From assembly GCA_039707465.1 (NCBI GenBank), contig CM077643.1, positions 68,247,105-68,311,104 of the forward strand: a stretch of DNA of 64,000 bases. Reading direction: 5' to 3'. A program made the translations under genes and the position numbers. Of this stretch, positions 1 through 12,089 are shown piece by piece. Below the pieces are notes generated by a model, which saw only the letters and a list, made by a program, of their open reading frames with translations, was not told the DNA's origin and made no database searches. This DNA is from Rhabdophis nuchalis. Lineage: Eukaryota; Chordata; Lepidosauria; Squamata; Natricidae. The stretch's first letter is position 1. Every line of letters starts with the position of its first letter.

Positions 1-573
1 CTGCAGTCATGTGACCTGGAGTTAATCACTCCTGCAGTGGTGGCCATTTTTAACCTTGTGACTTCCTTTTATCATTTGGGGTTATGACAGGCAATTTCCA
101 GAAGCCCATACGGTCGGCTGTCGTCCCCCTCCCCCCCCCCCCCCCCGGTCACATGGCTAAACAAGATCCAGGGATTTTGCAGCTGGCACCAATTTTGTTT
201 CTCATTCTGTTGTGTGGAGGAGGGGAATTGAGTTTTATGGTTGCTTTTAAAATATTCTGTTTAGTTACTGTATAGTATTGTTTGTTTGAAAGCACTCTGA
301 AAACTGCTTTGCTTCTTTTTAAGTACTGCACTTTGCAAGCTATTGTGTTTGTAAGTACAGTATTTGCAAAGATAAATCCCTCCCTTCCACTTTGGGCGCC
401 TTCCTGAGAGACTTGCAGGGAAGAGCTGATCAGTGGCAGCAATGTTGTCCCCCCCCCCCCCCCAGGCTGAACACTGACAGCAAACCATATCAATCATTAG
501 CACCAGTCAGTGATATTTGTAATGCATTTTTAAATGTTCAGTTGGCTGAATTTCATGTTTAATAAATGAAGTA
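1..573. other. AT-rich non-coding DNA with two poly-C tracts
   Basis: No gene or recognisable transposon is seen here. Two long C runs stand out, at about 125-146 (one interrupting T) and 449-463. They open the reading frames that cross them, so the short frames here encode homopolymer proline or glycine and are not believable genes. Confidence 0.6.
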
Positions 574-621
574 AATGCATATATACATACAGACATACAG
601 ACATACATACGTACATACAAC
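574..621. repeat. ACAT/ACAG tetranucleotide microsatellite
   Basis: An imperfect tract of ACAT units with a few ACAG variants. No transposon tail could be recognised beside it. Confidence 0.8.
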
Positions 622-2773
622 AAATCCTGTGACTAAAACTATCCAAAATCCTGCACCATCCCTAACTAATTAGCCAGGATACTCCATGGAATCATGCCTG
701 AGCATCCTCTCTAAAGATTTCCAGCATTTCTGGCCTCATATAAGGCTTTTTTGCTTAAAGAAAGCCTTATATGAGAATAGCTGAAGCTCAAAATGTTTGC
801 AAGCTGTTTCCAGGCCATGACAACCTTCAGAACAAAATGCAAAGCAAGATGACCAAATATTAAAATGAAACAGTTTCTTTGGGAGTAAACATGAAAGATG
901 TATCCCCACCACCAGTGTTCTTTGTATATGAAGCATAATGCTCTTGTGTCTCTGAATCTTAGAAGAAATGTGATTATAACATAGAATGCTGTTTTGCAGA
1001 CTGGCAGCAATTAATAGTCAGAAGAACAGCCACAAGAAGGCACCAGATGTGAGGAAGCACATGGTTTTTCTGTCAAATTAGCATCAACATTTAGTGGGCT
1101 TTTATTATCAATGGAAAATGAATTCTATTATATTTATGGACCACAAATATCTGCTTGCTCCCTCTCTTTTCATGTCTACTTTCTTTTACTTGTCCTTTTG
1201 TTTGATGCATGTTTGTATGAGTGTTGCTAAGGCTGGGTAAGTGTACTCCCTGCACACATACTAACCTGAGAATTAGTCATAATTTCAACTTCACCCATGA
1301 GCCTGATGGTGTTATAGTCACACACCCCTATACTATTTAGTTCCAGAATCCTCCAGATTGGCAAATACAATACAGATATATCTATATGTTTCTGAATAAC
1401 ACTACAAAAGATGAGCATTACTTTACTCTCAAGGTAATAAAATTCCAAACTCAATAGATCTACTCAAGCCCTGGACTGTTTCATAATTGACCTGAGCATC
1501 TTAGAATCTGTTCCTACTGACCAAAAAACACCCCTCTCAAAAACAATGTTTGTCTGGATATTTTGTGGTGCTTCTGGATAAAAATGTTTCTGCAATGTGA
1601 AAACTAATCAGCTATTTATTTTTGGTTACACAGTCTAACCAGAGGGATTGTGCAATGTTCTATTATGTTTCTGTGTCATACCACACTTCACTAGCTTTTT
1701 ATTTTAGCCAAGATTAATCTTGGATATTCAAGGATTAAAAGAGACACCAATGGTTTGGGAATTTTAATACAGATGCAGAACTCGAAGGGAAGATACAAGA
1801 GTGCTATTCTTCTCATGCCTCTGATTAAAATGTGGAATTCTTTGAAAAAGAGAAGTCCAAGTAAATGTTTTCAGCCAGGACTTTGTGCTAAATTCTTGAC
1901 TTATGTTCTTTGTGGTTCAGCATTTCATTGTCTCATGCTCTTACCTTTCCGAACAAGGTACAAAATTTGGTATTCAAGTTGCAGCCTTTGTTTTATAGAT
2001 GAGATTGTGTTTTAGAAGTTACCTTGGTGAAGCCTGCGTGTGAGTGAGCCACAGAAGCAGAGTATGAGGACCTGTTGAGAATAATAAAGGCTGCTCTAAA
2101 GAAAGGCAGAAGGAAGGTTGAAGAATAGGATCAAGGGAAACAGCTGTAATGATATGTGAGAATGACCTTGAGGGACAAAAAGAAGACATGTAGTTCTAGA
2201 GAGAAAAAATCTGACAAGAGGAAAGAGTCTATAGTTTCTTAATGGTCACAGAACAAAAAATTAAGAAGAGCCACCCACATTGATCAGGCTGTAAAAAGAA
2301 ATGGGTAGATTTGCAATTTCAGATTTGTAAGATTAATATCAGGTAAACCATACAGGAAATACAATCAGATGAGCTAATCTTACCTTATTGTAAGGCTACA
2401 TTAACAGAATCTTGCAAGTCTGAAGGACTGAAAATATAAACTCCCGGATCCTGTCCATTTACTTTATCCACTATTTTCCCTTTCTATTCTCTTCAACTTT
2501 GCCAAGTATAATCATATTTTCTGACTGAACCCTTGCTTGCATCAGATGCCCTAAATATGCGATTTTCTTCTTGCTGATCTTTGCCTTTGTAACAATGAAA
2601 TTTTATTTAGCCCAAATGGCTAAATAAAGGTTATTTTTGTAGTTCACAGTACTCCTAGCAACCATCCTCAGATCCATAATTTGAAATAATCAATCTTCTT
2701 TCTTACTCTTCATGTTTATCTTGCTCTTTCTTAGCAAACACACAACCACTGGAAATACATAACTTTTCTGATA
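622..2773. other. Unique-looking non-coding DNA, no gene seen
   Basis: Both strands carry only short frames without protein-like composition. I see no inverted repeat, poly-A tail or LINE motif. It could be old intron or intergenic sequence. Confidence 0.5.
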
Positions 2774-3194
2774 CTGTTTTTATTTATTTTTTATTTTTTT
2801 ATTTTATTCGATTTATATACCGCCCTATTTTCCCTGGGGGGGGGGACTCAGGGCGGTGCACAGAAAGATAAAAACCCAACAACACATACAAAATATAAAA
2901 GACAATTAAATTATTAGATCTGTGCTAAAATTTAGATAATATAAAAGTTAAAACCGGTAAATATCAAAATTTAAAATTATACCCTTAGTCTATGTCAGGC
3001 CGGCTAGATGAAAGAAATGTGCTTTTAACATCTGACGGAAGAAGCGTAGGTCCGTGATGGTATGGATATCGGGGGGCAGGTCGTTCCAGAGGGCCGGGCC
3101 CGCCACAGAGAAGGCCCTTCTCCTGGGAGTCACCAGCCGGCATTGACAGGCTGACGGCACCCTGAGGAGGCCCACTCTGGGAGCGGACAGTCAA
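2774..3194 (-). mobile_element. L2-type LINE, 3' end fragment
   Basis: Read on the minus strand, this encodes the C-terminal end of an L2-clade ORF2: GLLRVPSACQC, then an AGPALWNDLPPD-type segment and DLRFFRQMLKAHFF. The same peptide pattern recurs at 12.1 kb and 35.6 kb. After the stop comes a 3' UTR with the conserved block around CCGCCCTGAGTCCC (2820-2855) and an A/T-rich tail at 2774-2815. It is 5'-truncated and frameshifted (two overlapping minus frames). A C run inflates one side of the CCGCCC block. This is a dead copy. Confidence 0.85.
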
Positions 3195-4223
3195 TAATTA
3201 CTAAACAAAGGTTCAATTTGGATATTTTAAATTTTAAAAGATTTTATTTCTAGGACTTGTTCTTATGTTTCCTCAACTGGAGGTTTTGTTTATGCAATAC
3301 AACATATTATTGTCTTATTTGTTTGCATTATTTGTTATGTTATTTGGGGGAAATGATGTGAATGTATTGTATGCTTTGTATTCCAAAAAAAAAGGAGAAA
3401 AGTTTCACCTCTACTGCAGAAATACATTAAATTCATGCTTTTAAAAAAAAGTGTAATATGTTAATTGCTACTTTTTCATGTGAACTGGCTAAATTTAGGC
3501 TATATCCTTCAAAAGATGTTCAGTATTTAATTATGGGTAAATTATTTATTTTTAGCTAAAAGGGAAAACCATTTAGGTGCTTAAGTCATATCAGTCCTGC
3601 TGAATGACCATGTTAATCAATTAACCTTTATTTTTTCAGTTTGGGTCTGATTCTTCTGAAACAGTAAATGTATTGGAAAAAGTTTCTGATCAGACAATTT
3701 ATTTCTGTAGACAGGTATAGAAAGAATATATCCTACATAGATACTGTTAATTTGCAAAACTTTGAATACAGAGTTGAATAATCCTAGTTAAACAAATCAG
3801 GTTTTTTGTGTTTTGAGGATGAGTCTAATTAATAAAAATATCCCTTTTGATGTTATTCATAAAAAATCAGTGAATGGTGAAAATTTGAATGCTGTATAGG
3901 TAATATATATAAGGGGACTCTTGACATATGTAATGTGGGCTTGTTCTATGTCCTGTTTTAATAATTACATTACTGTTAATAAGATCTAAGCAATTAAGTA
4001 TAAATGGTTAATGTGGTGTTGAATTACATAGCACAATCTGGAATTTATCAGTGTATGAAATGTTCAGACTTACTGAATTTGTAATATAATGGCAAAGATC
4101 TTTCTGCTTTGTCAGGAAGCAGCTATCATTTTGTTTCTGGGACTCTAACCTGAACAAATATTTTCACTCAGCCTTTAACTGAGGAATTTTATTTTGTCTG
4201 GGCAAGGTTTAAATTGTATTTTA
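3195..4223. other. Non-coding AT-rich DNA, nothing recognised
   Basis: No reading frame, inverted repeat or repeat family could be supported in this interval. Confidence 0.5.
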
Positions 4224-4247
4224 AACACACACACACACACACACACA
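4224..4247. repeat. CA dinucleotide microsatellite
   Basis: Eleven to twelve uninterrupted CA units. Confidence 0.9.
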
Positions 4248-4623
4248 TGTCCTTTTTTATTGTTGTTATTTTGCTGTTTTATTAGTTTATTGTTGTTGAA
4301 AAGCCGTGGGCGAAATACAAATATTGATAAACAAAATCTTGCTAGATATTTTTACCATTCAGAAATGTTCTTCTGCCTAAGTTTTGCTTAGGACTAATGA
4401 ATAAGGTAGAATCAAACTGAGAAAAAAAATATGCAACCTACTTTTTTTCTCCCTCGGGAATATACTTTTTAAAAAAAAATCTAATTTGTCACCATAATAA
4501 TAAAAAAATCAGGAAGAATACAACATCAGAGATGGTTGGTTCATGAAATGATAAAAAGCAGAATAAATAATGGAGCCAGTAACTATGCAAAACATGCCTT
4601 CTTGAGTGTCTGTATACTTGTTT

Positions 4624-4785
4624 AGAATAGAATAGAGCTGGAAGGGACCTTGGAGGTCTCCTAGTCCAAGCCGCTGCTCAAGCATACCATTTTAGACAAG
4701 TGGCTGTCCAGCCTCTTCTTAAAACCCTCCAGTTATGAAGCTTGAATAATTTCTGAAGGCAAGTGTTCCACTGGTTAATTGTTAT
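4624..4785 (-). mobile_element. CR1 LINE 3' end with AATAG tail
   Basis: Minus-strand CR1 3' end. An AATAG repeat at 4625-4635 abuts the block that reads GGTCCCTTCCAGCTCTATT on the minus strand. Upstream in element sense are remnants of the ORF2 C-terminus and the 3' UTR (the GACTAGGAGACCTCCAAGG block). The same 3' block recurs at 7.86, 26.2, 36.8, 46.3 and 51.8 kb. Only about 160 bp remain. Confidence 0.8.
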
Positions 4786-4789
4786 CACT

Positions 4790-6568
4790 GATTTTCATCA
4801 GCCTTTTCAAAACAAGCAGATTGGAGGGCAAGGAAGATCTCCTTGGAATGCTATTCTAAAAGCCTACTTGCTCATGTAGATTCCTGCAGGGAACATGGAA
4901 CAAGCCTCCCCCTCCCCCCTTTTGAATAAAGTTTATAAAGGAAATACATGAGTTTCATAAACTTTATATAAAGTCTTGGTAAATGTTATTATTATTATTA
5001 AACTTCATATCAATTTTTTTGCAAATGTTCTTATTAAAAGAGGCGTCATCATGGAGGTCTCAACAACAGAACCTTTCATAGCTAAGATGATTGGAGCTGG
5101 AGGGCGGAGTGAAGACGTTCCTGCCTTTTGTGGAAGCTCAGGGCATTAAGCAGATTTGACTTCAGATCCAATCAGGAAGTGAATTGATGCCTTCTTCCTG
5201 TCAATCAGTTCATATTGCCTCTGGATAGTTTTTAATTGTACAGGTCTTGGATTCTTCTCTTTGCACACTAGCACTATTGCCTGATGGAGGAAGAATACTT
5301 TCACTCTTGGATTTGAAACAACATCTCGTAATACATACTTTCTTTAGTCTAAAATGAAGAAGTAGAAAAAAAAACCTGTTTGGATGAGATAAAATGCAGC
5401 ATACAAATCTCAGCTGTTCTGGAACCTGGAGCTTCTCTTAGCTGCTTTAGTCATCACACTTTAACGAATTGTGAACTCAATGTGGGATATTGAAACACAT
5501 AGTGCTATAAATGCTTTCATTGTAGCATACTACCTAAGTAATCTATATACATGCCGAGCTTCTGTATAGCATGCACTCTTACAAATGTTCAAATGCTTAA
5601 AGGCACTTTATGTGCTAGCAATTATTATGTTGCCCAACCTGATGGTGTCCAACTTATGGGAATCTGTTCTGAGCATTTTTGTCATCAGTACCACCCCTTT
5701 TGCAAGAAAATTCTGAAGAAAATGTCAAGCTGTGACCATTACTCTATGATACAAGGGAGGGAAAGTGCACTTCTATACAGGCTTAAGAAATTCAATAAAC
5801 TTTAAGTGAAACTGTGCTTGGTGGTATTTTACACATTCCTGCAGAGGCAAGAAACTGAGTTCTTGATTAGAATCTGGTTTGCAAATAGAGCATTATACAC
5901 AATATGGAGGATGGAAGAACATTTGTTTTTAGTACGGTACCCAAAGGGGATGATATTAAAGTAAAAGAAGACGATGATATAATACATTTTCAAGGCTATA
6001 AGCTGATGATTCATTTGTGCTTCACATGCATTGTTGGGAAATATCCAATTGCAAAATAAATATATGAAGGAAGAATGATTTCTTTGAAAGTATTGTTTAT
6101 TCAAAAACAAATGCATCGACTGAAATTACCTAGTAACATATTGGAATAATGGATTTAAATATCTGCTGTTCCTATTAAGGACATTTTTCTTGTACTCTAA
6201 CATGTTTTACTTCATAGATTCAACACATAAAGTTGTATGTATTCATTGGTGAATGGTGCTTCCTTTCTTTTATCATGGTTATAATGAATTTGTAATAGGA
6301 TTAACAATGGAAATTATATCTTCCATGAGATGGTAATATGCAGAAAATCATTAAAAGTTTAGTAGAGACCCTCTTTCTTAACTGGAAGTATATAGTCTTT
6401 CATTTAATTATGAAAGTTATAATGCTCTTTATTTTTTATTTATGCTGTTTCCCCCCCTCTTTTAATTGTATGCCTCTTTAAATTCTTAAGGTGTTGGATG
6501 GTCTCAACATTTTTATCAATTTCTGGTGTTTATTGATAAAACATTCCATGTAGTTGCATACATATATC
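4790..6568. other. Non-coding interval, no gene seen
   Basis: Short unrelated frames only. The GC is slightly higher at 5040-5350 but I could not assign that stretch to any family. Confidence 0.45.
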
Positions 6569-6652
6569 TATATATTTGGTGTATTTCAACATCTTACAAA
6601 TTAAATTTTATACAAAGAGGCAATAAAATTTAAATCAATGTGGCCTGTACTT
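6569..6652 (+). repeat. Unassigned repeat, copy 1 (partner at 7955-8040)
   Basis: This stretch matches 7955-8040 in the same orientation with roughly 85 percent identity by eye. Shared blocks include CATCTTACAAATTAAATTTT and AAATCAATGTGGC. No TIR, tRNA box or LINE motif identifies the family. Confidence 0.65.
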
Positions 6653-6892
6653 TTTCTTTGCATAATATACTTTTTGTAAAGGGAGACTTCTAATTGGCAA
6701 TTCCTAGTCTAAATTTCTAATTTTCCTTTGTGCTTTTTAGGAAGTTAGAAAAAAGATAAGTGTTGGATTCAATGATCAGCAATATATCCTTAAATTAAAG
6801 TGAATCTTGCAATTACTAAACCAGTCATACTGGATGGAATTAATATGTATAGAGTGAAAAATATATATATACAGATATTTGTTATCACTAAA

Positions 6893-7314
6893 GTCACAGT
6901 TTTTCCTCAAGGCAGAGTAAAAATCAAAACACTAAGTGAGGCCGAGGCTTTTATTAAAAAACATTCCCCCCAGCTGGGAGGTGAAGACGGGGGAACGGAG
7001 GGAGCGATGGCCCCACCCGGGGACAGGGAAGAGGAGTCAATTGCAAAAAGACTCAGATCGCAAAAATGAGTTTATTTGAAATACTATTGTAATTGTTGAT
7101 ACAAGATAAAATGGCAAAAAAAAAAGATGATTGAATATATAGACTATACAATGTAATCTTTTTATATGTTTATCCTTTACCTTTAAAATTGTAAACTTAT
7201 GAAGTTTTGGGAAAGCTGCCATCAACGGCAGGGAAGCTACCAAAATGTTACCTTTACCCTACACCTTTTTCCCTTGAAAATTTTTTAAAAACCAATAAAC
7301 TACTTTTTCAAAAA
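6893..7314 (+). mobile_element. L1-like ORF1-only element, 5'-truncated 3' fragment
   Basis: The frame ending at 7069 finishes with GRVKIKTLSEAEAFIKKHS and a short charged tail ending AKRLRSQK. This closely parallels the end of the intact ORF1 at 48155-49003 (GRVRIKTVAEAEAFLKKHS, then AKRLRSKK). After the stop there are only about 235 bases before AACCAATAAAC and a terminal A run near 7305-7314. ORF2 is therefore absent, as in the 47-kb copy. The 5' break falls in the ORF1 C-terminal domain. No clear target duplication was found. Confidence 0.75.
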
Positions 7315-7802
7315 AAAGAAAGAAATCTTTCTTGCAAGAAATGGATTATCTTCTTTTTAGTTCATGGTTTCTGGTTTTAGGTCTCATTCAAGCCATTTGT
7401 GAATTTGCTTATCCAACTTTAGTTTACTTCTTTCCCTTCTCTTCCTCTCACAATTTTGGTTCCAATGTTTGCCTTTATTTTGTATTGCATTTCATTTTTA
7501 AAATCATATCTTAAGAGAATGGTTTTTCCCCCCAGTGGTTGTTGTTCCTAAGTTATTCTCTGGAGTTCATTTCTTCCTTCTGCAAATCAGTCATAGGCTA
7601 GATTCTTTTTTGTTTGGTTGTTTTTTCTCATTCTGTAAAGTTGTAAATTACTACTTTAAAATTTGGGAGTTTTAAAAATGCTGCAGAAGCAGCCTATAAA
7701 CATATTGTGTGTGTGTGTGTGTTTTTCTCTGTATATCATAGTATTGTATTAGTATAGTGTAAAGCATTCAGAGTCACTTTGTTGAATTGGGAAGCTAAAG
7801 CT

Positions 7803-7925
7803 TGAATGAATGAATGAATGAATGAATGAATGAATGAATGAATGAATGAATGCAGAGTAATAAGAGTTGGAAGGGACTTTGGAGGTCTTCTAATCCAACC
7901 CTCTTCACAAGCAGGAGACCCTAAA
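7803..7925 (-). mobile_element. CR1 LINE 3' end with GAAT microsatellite tail
   Basis: About twelve GAAT units (7803-7851) adjoin the CR1 3' terminal block, whose plus-strand text is GTTGGAAGGGACTTTGGAGG. This is the minus-strand 3' end of a short, 5'-truncated copy. Confidence 0.8.
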
Positions 7926-7954
7926 ATGTAATTTGGCAAGGCTTCCATATTTTT

Positions 7955-8040
7955 ATCATATTTGGTGTATCTCATCATCTTACAAATTAAATTTTATACC
8001 AAAAGGCAATAACAATTTTGAAATCAATGTGGCTTGTGTA
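7955..8040 (+). repeat. Unassigned repeat, copy 2 (partner at 6569-6652)
   Basis: Second member of the local pair described at 6569. The sequence between the two copies is unrelated, so this is either a dispersed family or an old local duplication. Confidence 0.65.
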
Positions 8041-10468
8041 TCCTCCAAACCAATCAAGAATGCCACATGTTGGAAATGAAAGCTCAGAAGGAAGGAACTG
8101 TAATCAGAACAATGAATATGGAATGAGCATCAGCAGACTAGGAATTACTAAAGACAACACTGGGAAAAGTATAAAATGTTTTGTTTGTGGACTAATTAAA
8201 ATAGATGCCCTCTTCTTTTTTTGTCACAGTTGTAAGAATACCAGCTAAGGAGTCACAAGGGAACTGTTTATTTGCTTCCCCTCCAAGCCACCCAGCTGTT
8301 CTTTCATTTGTGGTCTTTGGGCTAATTACATAATGTCCCTAATTTATACCTACTGGTAAATCAGATCAGAGCATTACCTGGAGGGCATGCTCTAATTAGA
8401 AGAATTTCAGAACAAATTGTTTAAAGAGCTTGTTTGGTATGATTAAATGGAAGTGATGGCCTCTCCGTGTTTCTTTTTAAGGCCATAAACACTTATTTTA
8501 TGCCAAAAAATCTGCATATTGTAATAGTTGTGTTTCCATCTGAGAAACTCTGTTGAAAATCTGAGTGATTCTTAAAGGCAATGGTAGAGAACAAAATATT
8601 TCTCTCTTGTTCTCTCCTCCACCCTCTCTCTGAAAACACAGAAAGACGAATCTGGTTGTCCTAAGTGACATATACTTTATGGAGCTGCCTAAATTCTGAC
8701 CACTACAGTGAAACAGTTCTGCAACAGGGAAGAGCAAGACCTTTGACTTTATGCCTCAAATTGTGATAGTTTCCTAGCATTCACTTCGATAAACATGTCT
8801 CTTGCACATGCCTATAATTGAAGTATGCTACCTGAATGCATGGAATGGATTCTGCTATAGCACATAATATATAAATATGTCTTCTTTATTACCTGAATTA
8901 AATGTGAAAGCTTTCATGGCCTTTTGATCACACCTAGGGAAATTTCACTATGTGAGTCTAATCAAATCCATGGAAATTCCCCATGTGAATAATAAGTTCC
9001 TTATAGAATTCTCCTCTGTTCCCATTTCTCCCTTTCTAATATTAGATTGAAACCTGTGGCTAGAAAAAAAAAGCATATGATTAATTCTGATTTTTTGAGA
9101 AAAGCTTGAGTAAAGTCAAGTGTCTTGAGAGTCCTGAGGAAAGGAGAAAACCCATGCATTGCTAGGTCTGGCTCACTGAAGTTTTCCAGCTACAATAGGT
9201 TTCTGTGGGCTGGTGGGCATAGATTTCCCCCATTCCCTGAGGCACCTCTGCATGATTAACACCCTGTGGTGTTGCTTAACAACTGCAATGTGGAAAGCTC
9301 AGATTGTGGTCATTGAGGAAGATAATCATGTGGGTGTCTCATTTAACAACTACAATGACTTACAATAAAAAATTGGGCTGTGAATCAAAGGCAATCTACT
9401 GAGTCATATGACAAAATGTGATAGTAACCCAAATAGTTACAATCCTGTGTATTATTTGAGTTTAAAAATCAGTTTTCCTGTGGTAATGATACAGCAGCCT
9501 ATTTCTATGGCTTGGTTTTAATTACTGCAGTGAATCATAGTAACTCAACCCCAAGCCTGTCATTAAAACACCACTGTGCTGAAAAGACAGTAGATTCAGC
9601 ATAAATTCACATCTTAGTACAAACTATTCCAAACTATTTTTCAATAAACAGGAATAAGGCAGGCCACAGTTACTATCCTGTATTTGGTTACAATTATGCA
9701 CTTGACACAGAGTTGCTATGAAAGCTTTTTATTTGTGGTTGAGGAAATAACAGCAGACAAGGAATAAAAACCATAACAGAGCCTTTGAAAAATGTTGCCT
9801 GAGTGGTTTCTCTTTTAACAGAAAGACTAGTCAAAATCCATATCAAAGTTTAAAGATCCAGGCCAGGGTTGTTAGACAATTCAGAGGTCAGAATTTCGTA
9901 TCACTAATAAAGGATCAGGGGTCAGGGCTGCCTCTTAAATCAAGCTGCCATTGCTTGTCAAGGAACCTTATAGAATATCTTTGCTCTTCATTTTACTCAC
10001 TGGGTTTGGGTCTAGATGGCCTTACATCATCATCATCTGACTGTTGCAGCTGTGTTTGATTATTTGCAAGTGATCCCTAACTTTGTGTTTCCTGAGGCTG
10101 GGATTTTACAATGTATATGTTCAAGGCTCTTTGTAGGAGTGATCATCTGAATCCTGTCCTATGATAGTTACTTAGTAAGTGAACTAAGATAACATACAGT
10201 AATTTGGCATGGAAGTTTAACAAAGGAAAGAGGAGAAAGAAAGGAGCCAAGGTGGTGACTGATCTTGACTCCTGTTGAATGTCCATTAGCTGCTTGCTGA
10301 TTTGGGTGACGATATGTAAGGAATTCCACTTCAGAGAATGTTTCAGAAAACAGATTGGCAGAGAAAATATATTAACTAGGATTGGTGGAGGAACTCAAAG
10401 GGGAACAGTTTTCTTTCTTCTGGTCATTTGAAGAACACAGAAATGGAAAAAATCACTGCCATCTGCAT
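8041..10468. other. Non-coding interval; possible conserved element near 8276-8420
   Basis: No gene is seen. The stretch 8276-8420 has mixed base composition, homeodomain-like TAATTA cores (GGGCTAATTACATAATG and CTCTAATTAGAAG) and no repeat signature. That is the look of a conserved non-coding element, but this is an impression only. The rest is AT-rich and unassigned. Confidence 0.25.
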
Positions 10469-10712
10469 CAGGGGTGAAATTCAGCAGGTTCTAACAGATT
10501 CTGGAGAACCGATAGTGGAAATTTTGAGTAGTTCAGAGAACTGACAAATGTCAACTCTGGCTGACCCCAGAGTGGGGTGGTAATGGAGATTTTGCACTAT
10601 CCTTCCTCCAAGAGTGGGGAGAGAATTGAGATTTTGCAGTATCCTTCCCCTGCCATGCTCACCAAGCCACACCCACAGAACTAGTAGTAAAAAAACATAA
10701 CTTTCACCACTA
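10469..10712 (-). mobile_element. hAT-type MITE, AGGTGGTATTCAGCAGG family, copy 1
   Basis: It begins CAGGGGTGAAATTCAGCAGG and ends near TTTCACCACTA, a degraded CAGTGGTG-type terminal inverted repeat. Internal blocks (GGAGAACCGATAGTGG, GATTTTGCA repeated, AGTAGTAAAAA) match the copies at 38.7, 52.6 and 55.2 kb. No transposase frame is present. The target duplication is no longer clear because the right end is mutated. Confidence 0.7.
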
Positions 10713-11399
10713 ACCCTGATTCCCTCCCCTTACTAATATACTATATATATTAGTATTAATGTATGCATGCAATAATGCATGTATATATGTATGTATGACA
10801 AGGTAAACTTATCCAGCCACTAGTTTATGGGGAAAATGAAGTATTATTACATTGGATTCTGTGCAAGAATAGGAATACCAATAAAATCTCAGAATATAAA
10901 AAAGCCAAAAGGTAGAGATGGTAGGTGAATCAGTGTGGCATAAAAGAGCTAGCTTTTCTTGGACTGGATTTCAGAGCCTCCCAATAGACTCTGTTCCTAG
11001 ACCCCTGTGGAATAAAAAAGTTCCCATATATTTCAGGAGTAGAGCTATGCAGATTCTGCAAAAGGAACGATTCTGATCTCTGCCCCAAAGAGAAGGAAAC
11101 GACAGTGTCAGTGACATTAATTTCACATAGGACTTAAACCCGAGACCTGTATTCTTTGCCCTCTTTATTAATAAAGGTGATAAATACACATTACTTTTTT
11201 CAGTTTGTATCAAACTAGGTAGGATAGCTGATAACCTAGGAGACAGAAATGAAATTGAAAAGCTTAATAGATAGGAAAGCAAGTTAGATGTAACAAAGAA
11301 ATGGAACACAGACCCTGCAGATTCTTCACATGGGAAACATCCAGGTAAAGAATGTCAGTTACTACTTTTACTTGTCAAAAATGTCTTGGAATAGTCACT

Positions 11400-11640
11400 G
11401 ATTACAAATTGATTGCTCAGCAGGGTGATGTAGCTGTAAAGAAAACCATCACAATTTTAAGCCCCATCGATAAAGTACAGTTTCAAAATTACAAGGAAGC
11501 AAATGTCCCATTTTTATTCTGCATCAGTTAGACTCCTCTTGCATACTGGGTTTTGTTCTGAGTACCGTGTTTTAAGGAGTCGGACAAGTTGCAACAAATT
11601 CTGACAAGAGCAAGCTCGATTTTCTGTGGATCATAAAAAA
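11400..11640 (+). mobile_element. Possible CR1 ORF2 remnant
   Basis: One frame reads AVKKTITIL, later LGFVLSTVF, in the order expected for the region before the CR1 ORF2 C-terminus. Stops and frameshifts are frequent and the match is weak. It could be chance. Confidence 0.3.
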
Positions 11641-11728
11641 AACTTATATAAAGAGAAATGGAAGGAACAAGGAATCTATAATCCTAAGAAGATAAAGAGT
11701 GAGTGTATTTGGGGAGGGGGATATAATA

Positions 11729-11893
11729 CAGAGGTGGGTTGCTCCTGGTTCGGCCCAGATCAGGTGAACTGGTAGTAACGTTGGCAGGAGGCTCCGCCCA
11801 CCCACCCAGAGGTTTCTACGCATGCACAGAACTGTCATGCGTGTGCATGAGTGTGCATGAATCGGTAGTAAAAAAATTGGCAACCGCCCACTG
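11729..11893. mobile_element. hAT-type MITE with perfect 8-bp target duplication
   Basis: A 165-bp element starts CAGAGGTGGGTTGCT and ends GGCAACCGCCCACTG, an imperfect inverted repeat. The 8-bp duplication ATATAATA flanks it exactly (11721-11728 and 11894-11901). CAG termini and an 8-bp duplication are hAT hallmarks. It contains the AATCGGTAGTAAAAAA block also found in the longer MITE family. Non-autonomous. Confidence 0.85.
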
Positions 11894-12089
11894 ATATAAT
11901 AGTAAAAGTGTTTACTGTAAAAAGAATTTATCTCTAGTTCTCCTGGGGGAGGGGGAAGTAGTGAAGCCCTTCATTAAATACACTCTTGGCAGATAGACAA
12001 CCATCGGTGGTCTGGATTGCCTAAAATTTGAATTCCTGCAATGAAGAAAGATTAGCCCTTTGCTAAACTAAGGTGCTTGTGATTGTCAG

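Noticed and set aside
9240..9420. Possible mariner-type MITE with TTAACAAC blocks
   Set aside because: Short repeated phrases are suggestive, but no inverted termini or TA flanks could be fixed.
9690..10130. Possible second solo LTR in minus orientation
   Set aside because: An AATAAA-like signal and promoter-like text are present, but no terminal TG/CA pair or target duplication was found.
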